Positions 1 to 9,500 of a stretch of DNA of 26,335 nucleotides are shown in pieces (position 1 is the stretch's first letter; each line of letters begins with the position of its first letter). Source of the DNA: Kocuria sp. (GTDB taxonomy: Bacteria > Actinomycetota > Actinomycetes > Actinomycetales > Micrococcaceae); NCBI GenBank assembly GCA_030453435.1, contig JAKDKI010000003.1:1-26335 (forward strand), written 5' to 3'. The position numbers were made by a program, and so were the translations under genes. The notes under the pieces were generated by a model. The model did no database searches and had not been told where the DNA came from. It saw nothing but the letters and a program-made list of their open reading frames with translations.

Positions 1-22
1 ACCGACGCCAGATCAGAAGCGA

Positions 23-826
23 CTAGGTAGCGGGCTGGACCGGCTCCAGCACTTTCGTCGCGATCAGCGCCTCAAGGTGATTGTGAAGCTCTTCAGGGAG
101 GTTCCCGCCCGTGACGAGAACTCCGAGCTCCATGTTCCGCTCCATTGCCGCAGAGGTGAGATTCGCGCTCGTGATGAAAGCGACCCGACCGTCGGCGACG
201 GCGCACTTCGCATGGACCACACCGGGATACTGGTCTCCAGCGCCCTTCTCGTGGGCCGACCATGCGAACAGCCGAGCTGACGGCACCAGCTTTCGCATCG
301 CCTCCACCGAGTCGTGATCGACTTTCCCGCCATGCGCGATCAAGGACTCAAGCAGAACGTCGACCTGGACCCCGCGTTCGACTGCCTCGGTCAACGCCTT
401 GCCGATCGACTTCACCTGGTAAGCCACGAAACTGACAATGAAGAGACGCCGCTGTGCTGCGTTGATGACTTCCATGAGCACCTGCTCGGTATGCCGGACT
501 GGCACCTGGCCAGAAGACGGCCCTGTCCAAGCGAGTTCGACCGAGCCGCGGCGCTGCTGCTCGACAGCCGTTGCCGATGCTCCCCTAAGTGCGGTCGCCA
601 CGTCCCGTGGCGACATTGAGTATGCGCCGTGCCATGCCTGACCAAGCCTGGTGATGAGCACCTTGTCGGCGTTGGGGCCGAAGGCCGGCCGAGCCAGCGC
701 GAACTGCTCCACTGATCCGAGTCCTTCGATCTTGGAGGCAACTACGCGAACGCGATCAGGATGGAGCTCCAGCCCCAGCTCCGCGATAACGGCAAGAAGC
801 TCGTCCATGTCAGGCACTGCTCCCAT
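23..826 (-). CDS. drmC: DrmC, phospholipase D-fold protein of DISARM
   Basis: A 267-residue protein with a C-terminal phospholipase-D/HKD half-site: His205, Lys207 and Asp212 in an HxK(x)4D arrangement, followed by a Ser-Ala-Asn-Leu stretch at 220-223. Only one full HKD motif is visible. Single-motif family members normally dimerise or pair it with a degenerate first copy (here perhaps near residues 115-160). In DISARM, DrmC accompanies the DrmA-DrmB core; its biochemical role is not settled, and it has been reported as less essential than DrmA and DrmB in one system. It is the last gene of the operon visible here, overlapping the end of drmB by 17 nt. An in-frame ATG at 808 has a GGGAG stretch upstream and sits 1 nt after the drmB stop, so it may be the true start (261 aa). 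The stop lies 22 nt from the window edge, so the operon could continue beyond it. Confidence 0.88.
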   Translation of the reverse strand: MGAVPDMDELLAVIAELGLELHPDRVRVVASKIEGLGSVEQFALARPAFGPNADKVLITRLGQAWHGAYSMSPRDVATALRGASATAVEQQRRGSVELAWTGPSSGQVPVRHTEQVLMEVINAAQRRLFIVSFVAYQVKSIGKALTEAVERGVQVDVLLESLIAHGGKVDHDSVEAMRKLVPSARLFAWSAHEKGAGDQYPGVVHAKCAVADGRVAFITSANLTSAAMERNMELGVLVTGGNLPEELHNHLEALIATKVLEPVQPAT

Positions 827-2648
827 GGAACAGGCAGGCCTGATCGTCCCTCAGCGTGGGGATCACGAGGGCCCGGTCCAGGTAGCGGTTGCCGCGTTCA
901 CACGAGGTCTCTGAAACGAACGTGCACGAATGGCAAGCGGCTGCGTGGAGCGAGCGGTCCTTGCTCGGATCGTGCTCGGAACATAGAGGGTCTGACGAGC
1001 AGATGGAGGCTCGTTCGAGCGCTTGGTCGAGTAGCCGACCCAGGAAATCAGGTTTGCCGAGGTCGACGAGGCCTCCGAGCGTACCGTCCGAATCGGCGGC
1101 GGCTGTGTAGAGCAGGATGCCAGCCATCGGCGCCTCGGGGTCCGAACTCGCGTATACGCGCTCTCGGATGCTTGCGGCGTTGTATCCGCACTCAAGCGCG
1201 AGCTCGCGAATGAGGAGATGCGCGATGGTGTGGAGCATGGTGTACCGGCTCGGGGGGAAGCCAACGTCAGGCTTCAGATGGCGAGCGTTCCGCCAGCCCT
1301 GGTGACCGACGAACAGAGTCTTGTCGCGGTCGGCTACCGGAGCATTCTGCTCCCACGACTTGATGACGGACTCGTTGAACTCGATGAAGACTCCTTCGCC
1401 GTGCACTTCACTGGCCGGCACCCACTCCGTTGTGCCTCTCGTAAGCGCGGCCATTGGTGGACGCTCGTCAGGGTCGCTCGTTTCCTCGGGTGCTTCGACG
1501 CGGGTATATCCGATAAGTGCGTTGACTTCTCTGAGCCGTTCTAGCAGGAGCACGCGCTCGACCTGAGCTTCATACCCAGCTGGCGCTGCAACGGCCGTGC
1601 TCATGAAGTGGGGCCAGTCGCTCGGCGGACTGCTTGAGGTCAGAACCTCCCACTCGGGGCCCTTGATGTCTCCTTCAGAGACGACCTCAATGCCCTTCCC
1701 GGCTTTGCGGTGTTCGATCGCCTGCCAGATGCTGGGGACATCCCACTTGTCTATGCCGGGCAAGGCGCTGGTTCGGACCAGGGTCTTGACGATGCCTCTG
1801 AGCTCAGCTTCGTCTTCCACGTCTGCGAAGTGCTCCCAGCCATCAAGGACCAGCTGGCTGAGCTGGTTCTTCTCTAGCGGGATGGCAAGCACGGAGAGGG
1901 TGACGGGGAACCAACTGTTGGTCGCGCCAAGCAGGATCGTGCGGGGTTCTTGGGTGCAATCCTCGTATGAGTCGAGGTGAGGATGCCGCCCCCGGCACCC
2001 AGGAAGATTGTCTGCGGCGTCCTTTCCGAATGCGTGGACAAGCGAGCGAGCGTTGTCACAGGTATCGCACTTGACCCAAAGGTTCTCGGTCTGCAGGGAC
2101 GCGCCCCGCTCGAAGAATCGGAATGTTCCCTTACAGTCCGATCCACCGTGGATGAACCAGTTCCATGGAAAGTCATCAAGGTGCCCGTTACGGCAGGCAA
2201 GTAGGAAGCGAGCAGGCACGGCGTCCGCATGCTTGCCCTTGTCACAGTTCGTGTGCAGGAAGTGGGTTCGCTCTGGCCGGTACGGAAAACTCTTGATGTC
2301 GAACAGGCCCGAATCGTACTCGGCGAGAAGCCCACACTTGATGCAGCGCAACCATCGCGGGAACGGGCTCACCGGGACGCCAACACGGCCCTCGGCAGAG
2401 AACGGGTCCGGTCGGTCTTCCTGGAGGAACGGGGGGATGCGGAGCCGCTGCACGTGCGGGCCGAGGACACGCTTGACCTCAGCGAGCAATCGGGCTTCTT
2501 CAACTGGCGGGCACCTGTTGGGGTCCCATTTGTTCAGCCCCATCGTGACGACGGACAGGTTTGGCAGATCAACGATTGAACCCGGCCCGTAAGCCCACAG
2601 GAGCTGACTCGGACGGACCTGGCCCACGACATGGTTGTTCGTGCTCAT
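810..2648 (-). CDS. drmB: DrmB, DUF1998 cysteine-rich DISARM protein
   Basis: A 612-residue protein with the DUF1998-type C-terminal region at about 470-580 (LHTIAHLLIRELALECGYN, then a GILLY segment). A cysteine cluster follows: C550, C556, C572, C575 and C583. A second set of CxxC-like pairs occurs in the N-terminal half (C102/C105, C135, C152, C172, C194/C197, C218, C231), which suggests two or more zinc-binding sites. DrmB is known as the partner of the DrmA helicase; the DrmAB complex binds DNA and is the core of DISARM. The N-terminal 'VRPSQLLWAYGPGSIVDLP' segment is typical of DrmB-like proteins. The ATG overlaps the drmA stop by 4 nt (ATGA), so translation is probably coupled and the two proteins made in similar amounts. 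Identification rests on domain architecture and gene order together. Confidence 0.93.
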   Translation of the reverse strand: MSTNNHVVGQVRPSQLLWAYGPGSIVDLPNLSVVTMGLNKWDPNRCPPVEEARLLAEVKRVLGPHVQRLRIPPFLQEDRPDPFSAEGRVGVPVSPFPRWLRCIKCGLLAEYDSGLFDIKSFPYRPERTHFLHTNCDKGKHADAVPARFLLACRNGHLDDFPWNWFIHGGSDCKGTFRFFERGASLQTENLWVKCDTCDNARSLVHAFGKDAADNLPGCRGRHPHLDSYEDCTQEPRTILLGATNSWFPVTLSVLAIPLEKNQLSQLVLDGWEHFADVEDEAELRGIVKTLVRTSALPGIDKWDVPSIWQAIEHRKAGKGIEVVSEGDIKGPEWEVLTSSSPPSDWPHFMSTAVAAPAGYEAQVERVLLLERLREVNALIGYTRVEAPEETSDPDERPPMAALTRGTTEWVPASEVHGEGVFIEFNESVIKSWEQNAPVADRDKTLFVGHQGWRNARHLKPDVGFPPSRYTMLHTIAHLLIRELALECGYNAASIRERVYASSDPEAPMAGILLYTAAADSDGTLGGLVDLGKPDFLGRLLDQALERASICSSDPLCSEHDPSKDRSLHAAACHSCTFVSETSCERGNRYLDRALVIPTLRDDQACLFHGSSA

Positions 2649-5600
2649 GCGGCGCCTCCGTCACTGGGTCGAGACCGTGGTTTCCACGGAGGGGCATCAG
2701 CCGAGCGTCTTGACGCGTCCATCACGAGTTGAACGCCGGGTTCTACCTCTCGCATGGACATCGGGACAGTGAACTCGTCCCACGCTTGGGCACCAGACTT
2801 TCTCAACAGCCCGACTACATCGCCCTGCCCGCGCTCAGTCTCATAGCCAAGGCGGCGCCCGCCCATTGCCGCTTCCTTTGCCCAACGGTCGGTCCGGTCA
2901 CGGGCCATCCCGAGAACGAGGTCGCGCGCGGCCTTGTCTTTGGCCTTCCACGCCCGTTCCGAGACGGCCTCGATCGCTTGGGTTGCTTCTGGTCCGGAGG
3001 TCTTGTCCATCGACTGGGCACCGAGATTCGGGTTCAGCGAGTCGTTGCCGAGCCGCATCAGGCTGACCATGGTGCCCGTCAGTGCACGATCAAGTGCCCT
3101 GGGAGCGAACGGAGTGACGGACTGGGCTTCGACGTGCTTGTAGAACGTCGAGTGGTAGTGCTCGAACGTCTCATAGTGCGACAGGTCGCGCGGCCTGCTC
3201 CAGGTGAGGACTGTGACAACGAGGCCAGGGAACGAACGTCCGACGCGGCTCGTGGCCTGGATGTACTCGGCGGTGTTCTTCGGTTGTCCGTTGACGACCA
3301 TGAGGCCGAGACGGTTCACGTCAACGCCCACCGACAGCATGTTGGTGGCAAGAACGATGTCGTAGGCGCGAGCCTCTCCAGACTCCCACTTCTCCTTGAA
3401 AGGCAACTCCAGGCGGTCAAGCTTCTGCGGAATCTCCTTGCTGGTGACCCGTGAGGTCAGCTCGTCCACCTGGTTCACCGAGCGTTGTGTCAGGCCAGGG
3501 CGGCTCACGTCACTCATCTCCACCCGATACGCACGAGTCTGCACATCATCCTCGGCCAGGCGCCTCATGCCTCCGAGTTCGCGTAGTGAGTTGAAGTAGC
3601 CGACAAGGGTCATGTAGGGATCCGCGGCAGCGCCGAAGTCTTGGAAGAGGGTCTTCGCGGCAGTGAGCAATGCGACGTACACGCGGATGAGCACCGCAGG
3701 CCGTGAGCTGCCTGGCGAGCAGATGCCGAGGTAGAGCCTGCCGGGTCGGTCCTCTGTGGAGCGCTGCACCGAGAAGAAGTTGTCCTCAACGTCCAACCCG
3801 TGTGGCGGGAAGATCGCGACTTGGCGTAGGAACACGTTATTCACCTGTTCCTCGGCCTTTCGGACGGTGGCGGTCGAGGCGATGACCTTCGGCCGGACCC
3901 GCTTGTCGCCCAGGGTCCACGTGGACAGTTCATCGACGGCCGTCTCATAGACGCCAACCATCGTTCCAAGGGGTCCACTGATGAGGTGGAACTCGTCCTG
4001 AATGATGAGGTCGGGTGGCCGAAGCGGCGAAATCACCTTCACACGGGTCGCGGGTCTTCCTCGCTCAGCCTTGTGGTTTCCATGGCAAGGACTCCCGTGC
4101 CACAACAGGCCATGACGCGGGCATTCCGACGTGGCAGCACCGAACAGGGTCCGAGTCTGTCCGCGCCACGCCATTATCGCGAACTTATCGACCGTGGCGA
4201 TCAGCATCGATGGTGGACGACGATAGATTTCCTCGTCCACCACAACGACAGGGAGTCCAAGGTCGGGGTATTGGGCCTTGGAGAACTCGCAACGGCCATA
4301 CTTGTCGCTGCAATAGATGAACGTCTGGTCTGCGCCAGGATACTTCTCGACGGTGATGTCTCGGCCAGGGTTGATCGCAGAACCACACCAGGGGCAGCTG
4401 GTCAACTGCGCGGGCGTTGAGCCTGTGTCGCGGCGGTTGTCACGCTCCTTCTCGATCGCCTCATGGCTGTCCTCTGTGCGGTTCGGTGTCACCTTCCCGC
4501 CAACCCAGAGGCCAAGAGTGAAGGGTTCCGAGCCCCAGGTCTCGGGGTCTTGTTTGCGGAGCAACTCCATGGCGCAGATGAGGGTTGAGGCTCGCTGGAA
4601 CTGCTGCAAGGTGAGCAGGCGCAGCGTGTAGCGCATGATGACGGCGAGACCGCGTGTGGCATCAAGGCCGCCGAGCGTTCCTTGGAGGCGTCGGATCGAC
4701 ATGGCGAATGCCGCGACACCAAGATATGCCTCAGTCTTGCCGCCGCCGGTTGGGAACCAGAGTAAGTCGGCGTATGCGGCCAGCGGTTCTGTCCGATCCG
4801 AGTGCTCTGGGTCTGCCAACGCCGGGACAGATAGGAGCAGGAAAGCCAGCTGGAACGGATGCCAGGTGCGGTTTGCAGGGATGTTCAGCTCGTCCACCGC
4901 AACCGCCTCGCCCTGGCGACGTTTGCGGGCGTAGATGCCACGAACACGCTGTTGTGCCATAGCGCGGTTGGCGAACCGGAACGCCGACATGGCATCCGTG
5001 TTCAGGCGCAGCGTCGAGATGCCTTCCTTGAGTCGTTCGAGGATGAGTTCGCAACGCTCCATAGCGTCTTGGGCTTGGGTGTCGTAGCCCTCGACGGATA
5101 CCCCGATGGCAGCGCGGTTCTCTGCAATCCAGCCCTCATAGTCCCCGGTGAGAACGGTCAGGGCTGAGAGTAGTTCGTCGTCGGACAGCTCGGCTGAATC
5201 AGCTAGCTTCTCCATATCGAGCCAACCGTGCTCCCTCAACTCGCGGAGGGCCGCACGGTCGGCTGAGTCGGCCCCAGGGGCTTCGGTGATCTGGATTTCC
5301 TGATCGGGGATGACGGTGGTCCGTACCTCAGTCGCCAGTTCAGGGTCGGATGCACTAACCACTGCGTGGACCGAGGTTCCGTGGCCGGTGGCAAACTCGA
5401 CACGCCTCCTGTAGATCATCTCCAGCGACAGCCGTTCTTCGTCGTGCTGCTCGACATCAAGCAACGGTCGACGGCGGAAGACAGCGCCGCCAGCTTCGTC
5501 TTGTACAACGATCTCCGGCTGGAAGACCCAGGCTTGGTCACGGTTCTGCTGCGGCTCGGTCTGTCCGTTGACCAGAAACAGCGTCACCAGTCGATCACCT

Positions 5601-6538
5601 TGACCGACCGGCCGACTGACGCTTCCTTGGAGACGAACCTCGGACACTGCGTTGTCCACGATGCATGGCGTGAGTGGTCCTTCGCTCAGCGCGAGCGTGA
5701 CCTTGCCGCCTGCGGGGATTCGCTTCCAGCAACGCTTCCCCGACTCTTCCGACTTGCTTCGTACATAGCGTCCCCACGACACCGCGACCTCGACCGCTTC
5801 CTGGTCCTCTGGCACGCAGAACGTCAGTCCCATGGAGGACGGAACCAGTGACTGGCTCTCGGAAGCGTTGACCTCTGGTTCGTCGTCTTCCTCGGCCGGG
5901 CTCGTGGCCGGTACGGAATCGCGGCTGATGTGCGCCTCATTCCCGTAGACACGGAGATCGCCGGGCGTATCACCGTCGGTGATCTCTTCCTCAGCGAACT
6001 CCGAGCTCTGTGGCGAGTTGTGCGCGGGGTCCAGGGGCGCAAGCTTGCCCACCAGGTACCGGTCGCGCACGCTCATGCCCACGATCTCCTCGTGGGGGCC
6101 GTTCGCGGGGCCGAGCAGATCGTCGACGACAGCGAGGCGAAGGAGCTCCCGCACGTAGGCCTGCTCGGCCTTCGTCTTACCGGACAACTTCGGGATAGTT
6201 CCGAACGTGCTACCGGTCAGCCGAACCACGGCTTGCTCGAAAGTACCCCACTCGAGCCGGGCTGTGCCGGGTGCCATCTGGACCTCAATACCGAGAGTTC
6301 CCAAAAGAGCAGGGTCACCAGCCCGAGCGAGTAGATCAAGGTAGATGACCTGCCCCTCGGCCGTGTCCTTGACACGGTAGACGCGACCAACCGCGAACCC
6401 TGTGCCGCCCTCGACCAAGAGCAAGCCGTCCCCCGGGTGAACGCGCTGATCATTCACTGGCGAGTAGTGGGTGACTGAGAACCCGTCGAACTCAGCCTGC
6501 GCGACTTCTAAAGCCCAAGCGTTCTGCATAGTATCCAC
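2645..6538 (-). CDS. drmA: DrmA, SF2 helicase of DISARM
   Basis: A 1297-residue DNA helicase. Walker A is WFPTGGGKTEAY around 594-604 and Walker B is the DEFH box at 848-851. A Ser-Thr-Ala-Thr motif III lies near 888-891. Motif V (ATNMLSVGVDV) is around 1064-1074 and motif VI (QATSRVGR) at 1094-1101. A zinc knuckle-like insertion sits between motifs (C715xxC718, C743, C750). The first about 590 residues form a long N-terminal region with an acidic, low-complexity segment at roughly 165-235 that is probably disordered. DrmA with DrmB forms the DISARM core that engages incoming DNA. Annotated start: a GTG at 6538 directly abutting the drmMI stop. An ATG three codons in (6529) is the alternative; an AGAGGGG stretch lies upstream of both, spaced somewhat far for the ATG and close for the GTG. 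Confidence 0.95.
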   Translation of the reverse strand: MDTMQNAWALEVAQAEFDGFSVTHYSPVNDQRVHPGDGLLLVEGGTGFAVGRVYRVKDTAEGQVIYLDLLARAGDPALLGTLGIEVQMAPGTARLEWGTFEQAVVRLTGSTFGTIPKLSGKTKAEQAYVRELLRLAVVDDLLGPANGPHEEIVGMSVRDRYLVGKLAPLDPAHNSPQSSEFAEEEITDGDTPGDLRVYGNEAHISRDSVPATSPAEEDDEPEVNASESQSLVPSSMGLTFCVPEDQEAVEVAVSWGRYVRSKSEESGKRCWKRIPAGGKVTLALSEGPLTPCIVDNAVSEVRLQGSVSRPVGQGDRLVTLFLVNGQTEPQQNRDQAWVFQPEIVVQDEAGGAVFRRRPLLDVEQHDEERLSLEMIYRRRVEFATGHGTSVHAVVSASDPELATEVRTTVIPDQEIQITEAPGADSADRAALRELREHGWLDMEKLADSAELSDDELLSALTVLTGDYEGWIAENRAAIGVSVEGYDTQAQDAMERCELILERLKEGISTLRLNTDAMSAFRFANRAMAQQRVRGIYARKRRQGEAVAVDELNIPANRTWHPFQLAFLLLSVPALADPEHSDRTEPLAAYADLLWFPTGGGKTEAYLGVAAFAMSIRRLQGTLGGLDATRGLAVIMRYTLRLLTLQQFQRASTLICAMELLRKQDPETWGSEPFTLGLWVGGKVTPNRTEDSHEAIEKERDNRRDTGSTPAQLTSCPWCGSAINPGRDITVEKYPGADQTFIYCSDKYGRCEFSKAQYPDLGLPVVVVDEEIYRRPPSMLIATVDKFAIMAWRGQTRTLFGAATSECPRHGLLWHGSPCHGNHKAERGRPATRVKVISPLRPPDLIIQDEFHLISGPLGTMVGVYETAVDELSTWTLGDKRVRPKVIASTATVRKAEEQVNNVFLRQVAIFPPHGLDVEDNFFSVQRSTEDRPGRLYLGICSPGSSRPAVLIRVYVALLTAAKTLFQDFGAAADPYMTLVGYFNSLRELGGMRRLAEDDVQTRAYRVEMSDVSRPGLTQRSVNQVDELTSRVTSKEIPQKLDRLELPFKEKWESGEARAYDIVLATNMLSVGVDVNRLGLMVVNGQPKNTAEYIQATSRVGRSFPGLVVTVLTWSRPRDLSHYETFEHYHSTFYKHVEAQSVTPFAPRALDRALTGTMVSLMRLGNDSLNPNLGAQSMDKTSGPEATQAIEAVSERAWKAKDKAARDLVLGMARDRTDRWAKEAAMGGRRLGYETERGQGDVVGLLRKSGAQAWDEFTVPMSMREVEPGVQLVMDASRRSADAPPWKPRSRPSDGGAA

Positions 6539-9500
6539 TTACCCCTCTGCCAGTCGCGAGTCATCCAGTAGTGACGGGATCGTTGCCAACTTGTCGCGTC
6601 GTGCACGCATCGGCACTCCGCTCCCAGGTGCCGCCTGTTCCTCGGCGTAGCGCTCATGGTTGAGCGCTGACAGACGCCTCAGCACTTCAATTCTGATTCG
6701 CGGGGCGAGCGTGAAGCGCACATTATCTTTCGGTGAGAGGTAGTCCATCTCGTAAAACCCGTGCGCAGCATCCAGCTCGGACCAGCCGTACGCCCGCAAG
6801 ACCGCCATGTCCATATCTGCTTGAATCGCCCGAAGCTCAGAAAGAAGTGCGCCGTTCAAACTGCGGTCGTGAAAACGGTTGTAGAAGTCTGTCAGGCCCA
6901 CGCCGAGCACTGAGAGGGCCTCTTCGCGTAATGAATGGAACCTCTCTCCCAAGACTGATAGGTCGGTTGCTCCCTCAGTAGCGGGCATAGGCCATGTTTC
7001 AAGAGAAGCTGACGTTGAGTAGTTCAGGCCGCCGGCGCCCAGAGTCCCAGACGTCCAGAAGGCCCATTCCTGGTGGACGCTGGACTGAAGCAGAGCGAAA
7101 TCCGACCATGCGTCAAAGAAATAGAGTTTCACCTTCTTGTTGAAGATGTTCCCTGTGCGGACGAAGCGGAACGCCACATACTTGGTCACAATCGTGGAAG
7201 CGAGTACCCTTTCACGATTCTCCAGTTCCAGGACCAGGGCCGGTCGCAGGTCCCAGAACTTCCAGAAGTCCTTCTGGTGTATTTGCCCTGTAAGCGAGTC
7301 GCGGTACGGCTTTACAAGCTTCTCCACTCGTTCGAATGCCGCAGAGTATCGACGAGCTTTCTCTTCGGGCCAATCCCGGAAATAGATCACCCACCGATAG
7401 GGAGCGAGCGTGGGCATCTGGTTCAAGTCCTTGCCGTTGAACAACGGGAGGATGACCTCATCCAATGCCGGGTCTGCTTGCAGAAGCGCGGCGCGCTCTG
7501 CCTCCGTTAGTTCGAAGCCACGCCCCATCACATCCTGGCCTTGGGCAAACCTGCCCTTGAGCTCAGTCAGCTTATGAGGCCGCCGGAGTTGGTGGTCCTC
7601 TTCGAGGGAGCTCGTGATCGAACCCACTGGTTCGTCACCCAAACGGACGCTGCCGTGCCATTGGCCGATGTGCACCCATACGACCGAGACGATTACCGAC
7701 GCCTTACCCGGCCAAGGTTGGCGCCGAATCGCGCGGCGGAAGGTGTTCCCACCACGAAGTATCTGGTCCAGGCACACTACCCGCGACCCGGTCTCCGATA
7801 TCGATTTTGTCGCTAGTAGGCCAAGTTCGCCACCGGACTTGAGAAGGGCCACCGCTCGGAGGAAGAAGTACGCGCAAAGATCCGGCGACCCCTTCACGTA
7901 GTTCCTAACAGACTGAAGGTACCGCGTATACGCCTCCCCTAAGCTCCGCCCGATTTTTCGACCTCCTGAGAAAGGTGGATTGCCAACGATGGCATCGAAA
8001 CCCCCGGCAAGGAAGACTTCTGGGAACTCAAGGGGCCAGTGGAACGGGCGCCTACTGGAACCCGCTTCCGGGAGGTCCGTGTCAAGCGCGCTTTGCACTT
8101 GCCGCACGATCGAGCTCTGTTCCGCCCGAGATACGCTCAGAAAATCGGGTGCTCGGAGCGCAACCGAATCGGACACGCCGTTGAGGTTCTTGGACTGAGG
8201 ACCGAGACGCACAACCTCACCCATGAACGCATCAGCAAGTAGGTCAACTCCGCGTACGATACTTCGGGCCTGACGATCCAGGACGGCCGAAGCAAGCACA
8301 TCCGCGATGTCCAGTTCTCTTGAGGATCGAAGTTGAACGCGGATCGCGTTGGCACGTTGCACTGCATCAGCGACCACGTCGTCCAGGAGTCCCGTCTGAC
8401 GTTCATTTGGAGCGGGACTGAGGCGCATCTGCACGAGTTGCTCGATCCGGTGGATTCCGAGCAGGCTATCGCCGGAGCGCAAGTTGTGATCAAGGAATCC
8501 GAACGGTTTACCTTCAGACAGGGTCACGAGCCAAATTGACAGTTTGGCGAGTTCAACTGCCAGTGGATTGATGTCCACCCCATAGAGGCAGCGCTGCGAG
8601 ACAAGCCTCCGTGCGACGTTGATTCGTTCGTCTGCCTGCCCAGGCATGGGGTCGGTAGCTCCAGGAGCTTCGTCCACTTCTCCGTCGACAGTTATGTACC
8701 TGCCGTGAGCTTCGGCAAGAGCCCACGCTTCAATGAGTCGGTCCGCCAAGTATCGGCAAGCCTGCACAAGGAAGGCGCCTGAGCCCATCGCGGGATCGCA
8801 GACCTTGAGATCAAGAATCGCGCTCGGAGACTTGAGGAGCCACCGATCTCGCGGCTGGCCCTCCGCTGGGCCGACATAGACCAGCGGTTCGAGTGCCGCC
8901 TCCACGATCTGCTCGGTCAGCGAGCGCGGTGTGTAATGTGTGCCGCTTTCGCGTCGATCCGCGCCCGGTGTCACCATGAACGAGTGAGCCCCATAGATGA
9001 TCGGCTCCCCCCAGGCATCGTTTCTCACGAGGTGAGCGAACGGTGTGATGCGCTCAAGTAGGACAGTGTTCCCATTCGCGGCACTCAAGAGGGCGGTCCG
9101 TACTGTGTCTGAAGGCGGCTTCGCTAGCTCTTTTCGGATCGTCGATGTGGCCCGTCCTGTCACTTCAGCGATCTTGGAGATAAGTGCGTCTTGGCTCTCA
9201 AGCCGTAGCGACTCCATCTCGGCCAAGCTCGCCGTTGGATAGCGGTTCTTCGCCGAGCCCTCAAGTCCGAGCGTGATGGTCGGGACACGAACCACGGTGT
9301 GGTCAAGCAGCCCCTCGTAGACGTGTCCGATCTGCTCGACATCAAGGGCTCGATACGAGAGGGCGAGCGCACCACGAGATTGCTCCAGGACCTGCAAAGA
9401 GTTCAGGAGCAGGAGGACAGTGCGGTTGTCGATCGGCAGCGGCTCCGAGGTGGTGTCCAGCCACGAGGTGCCTAGCGCACGGCCTTCGAGGAACGGGTAT

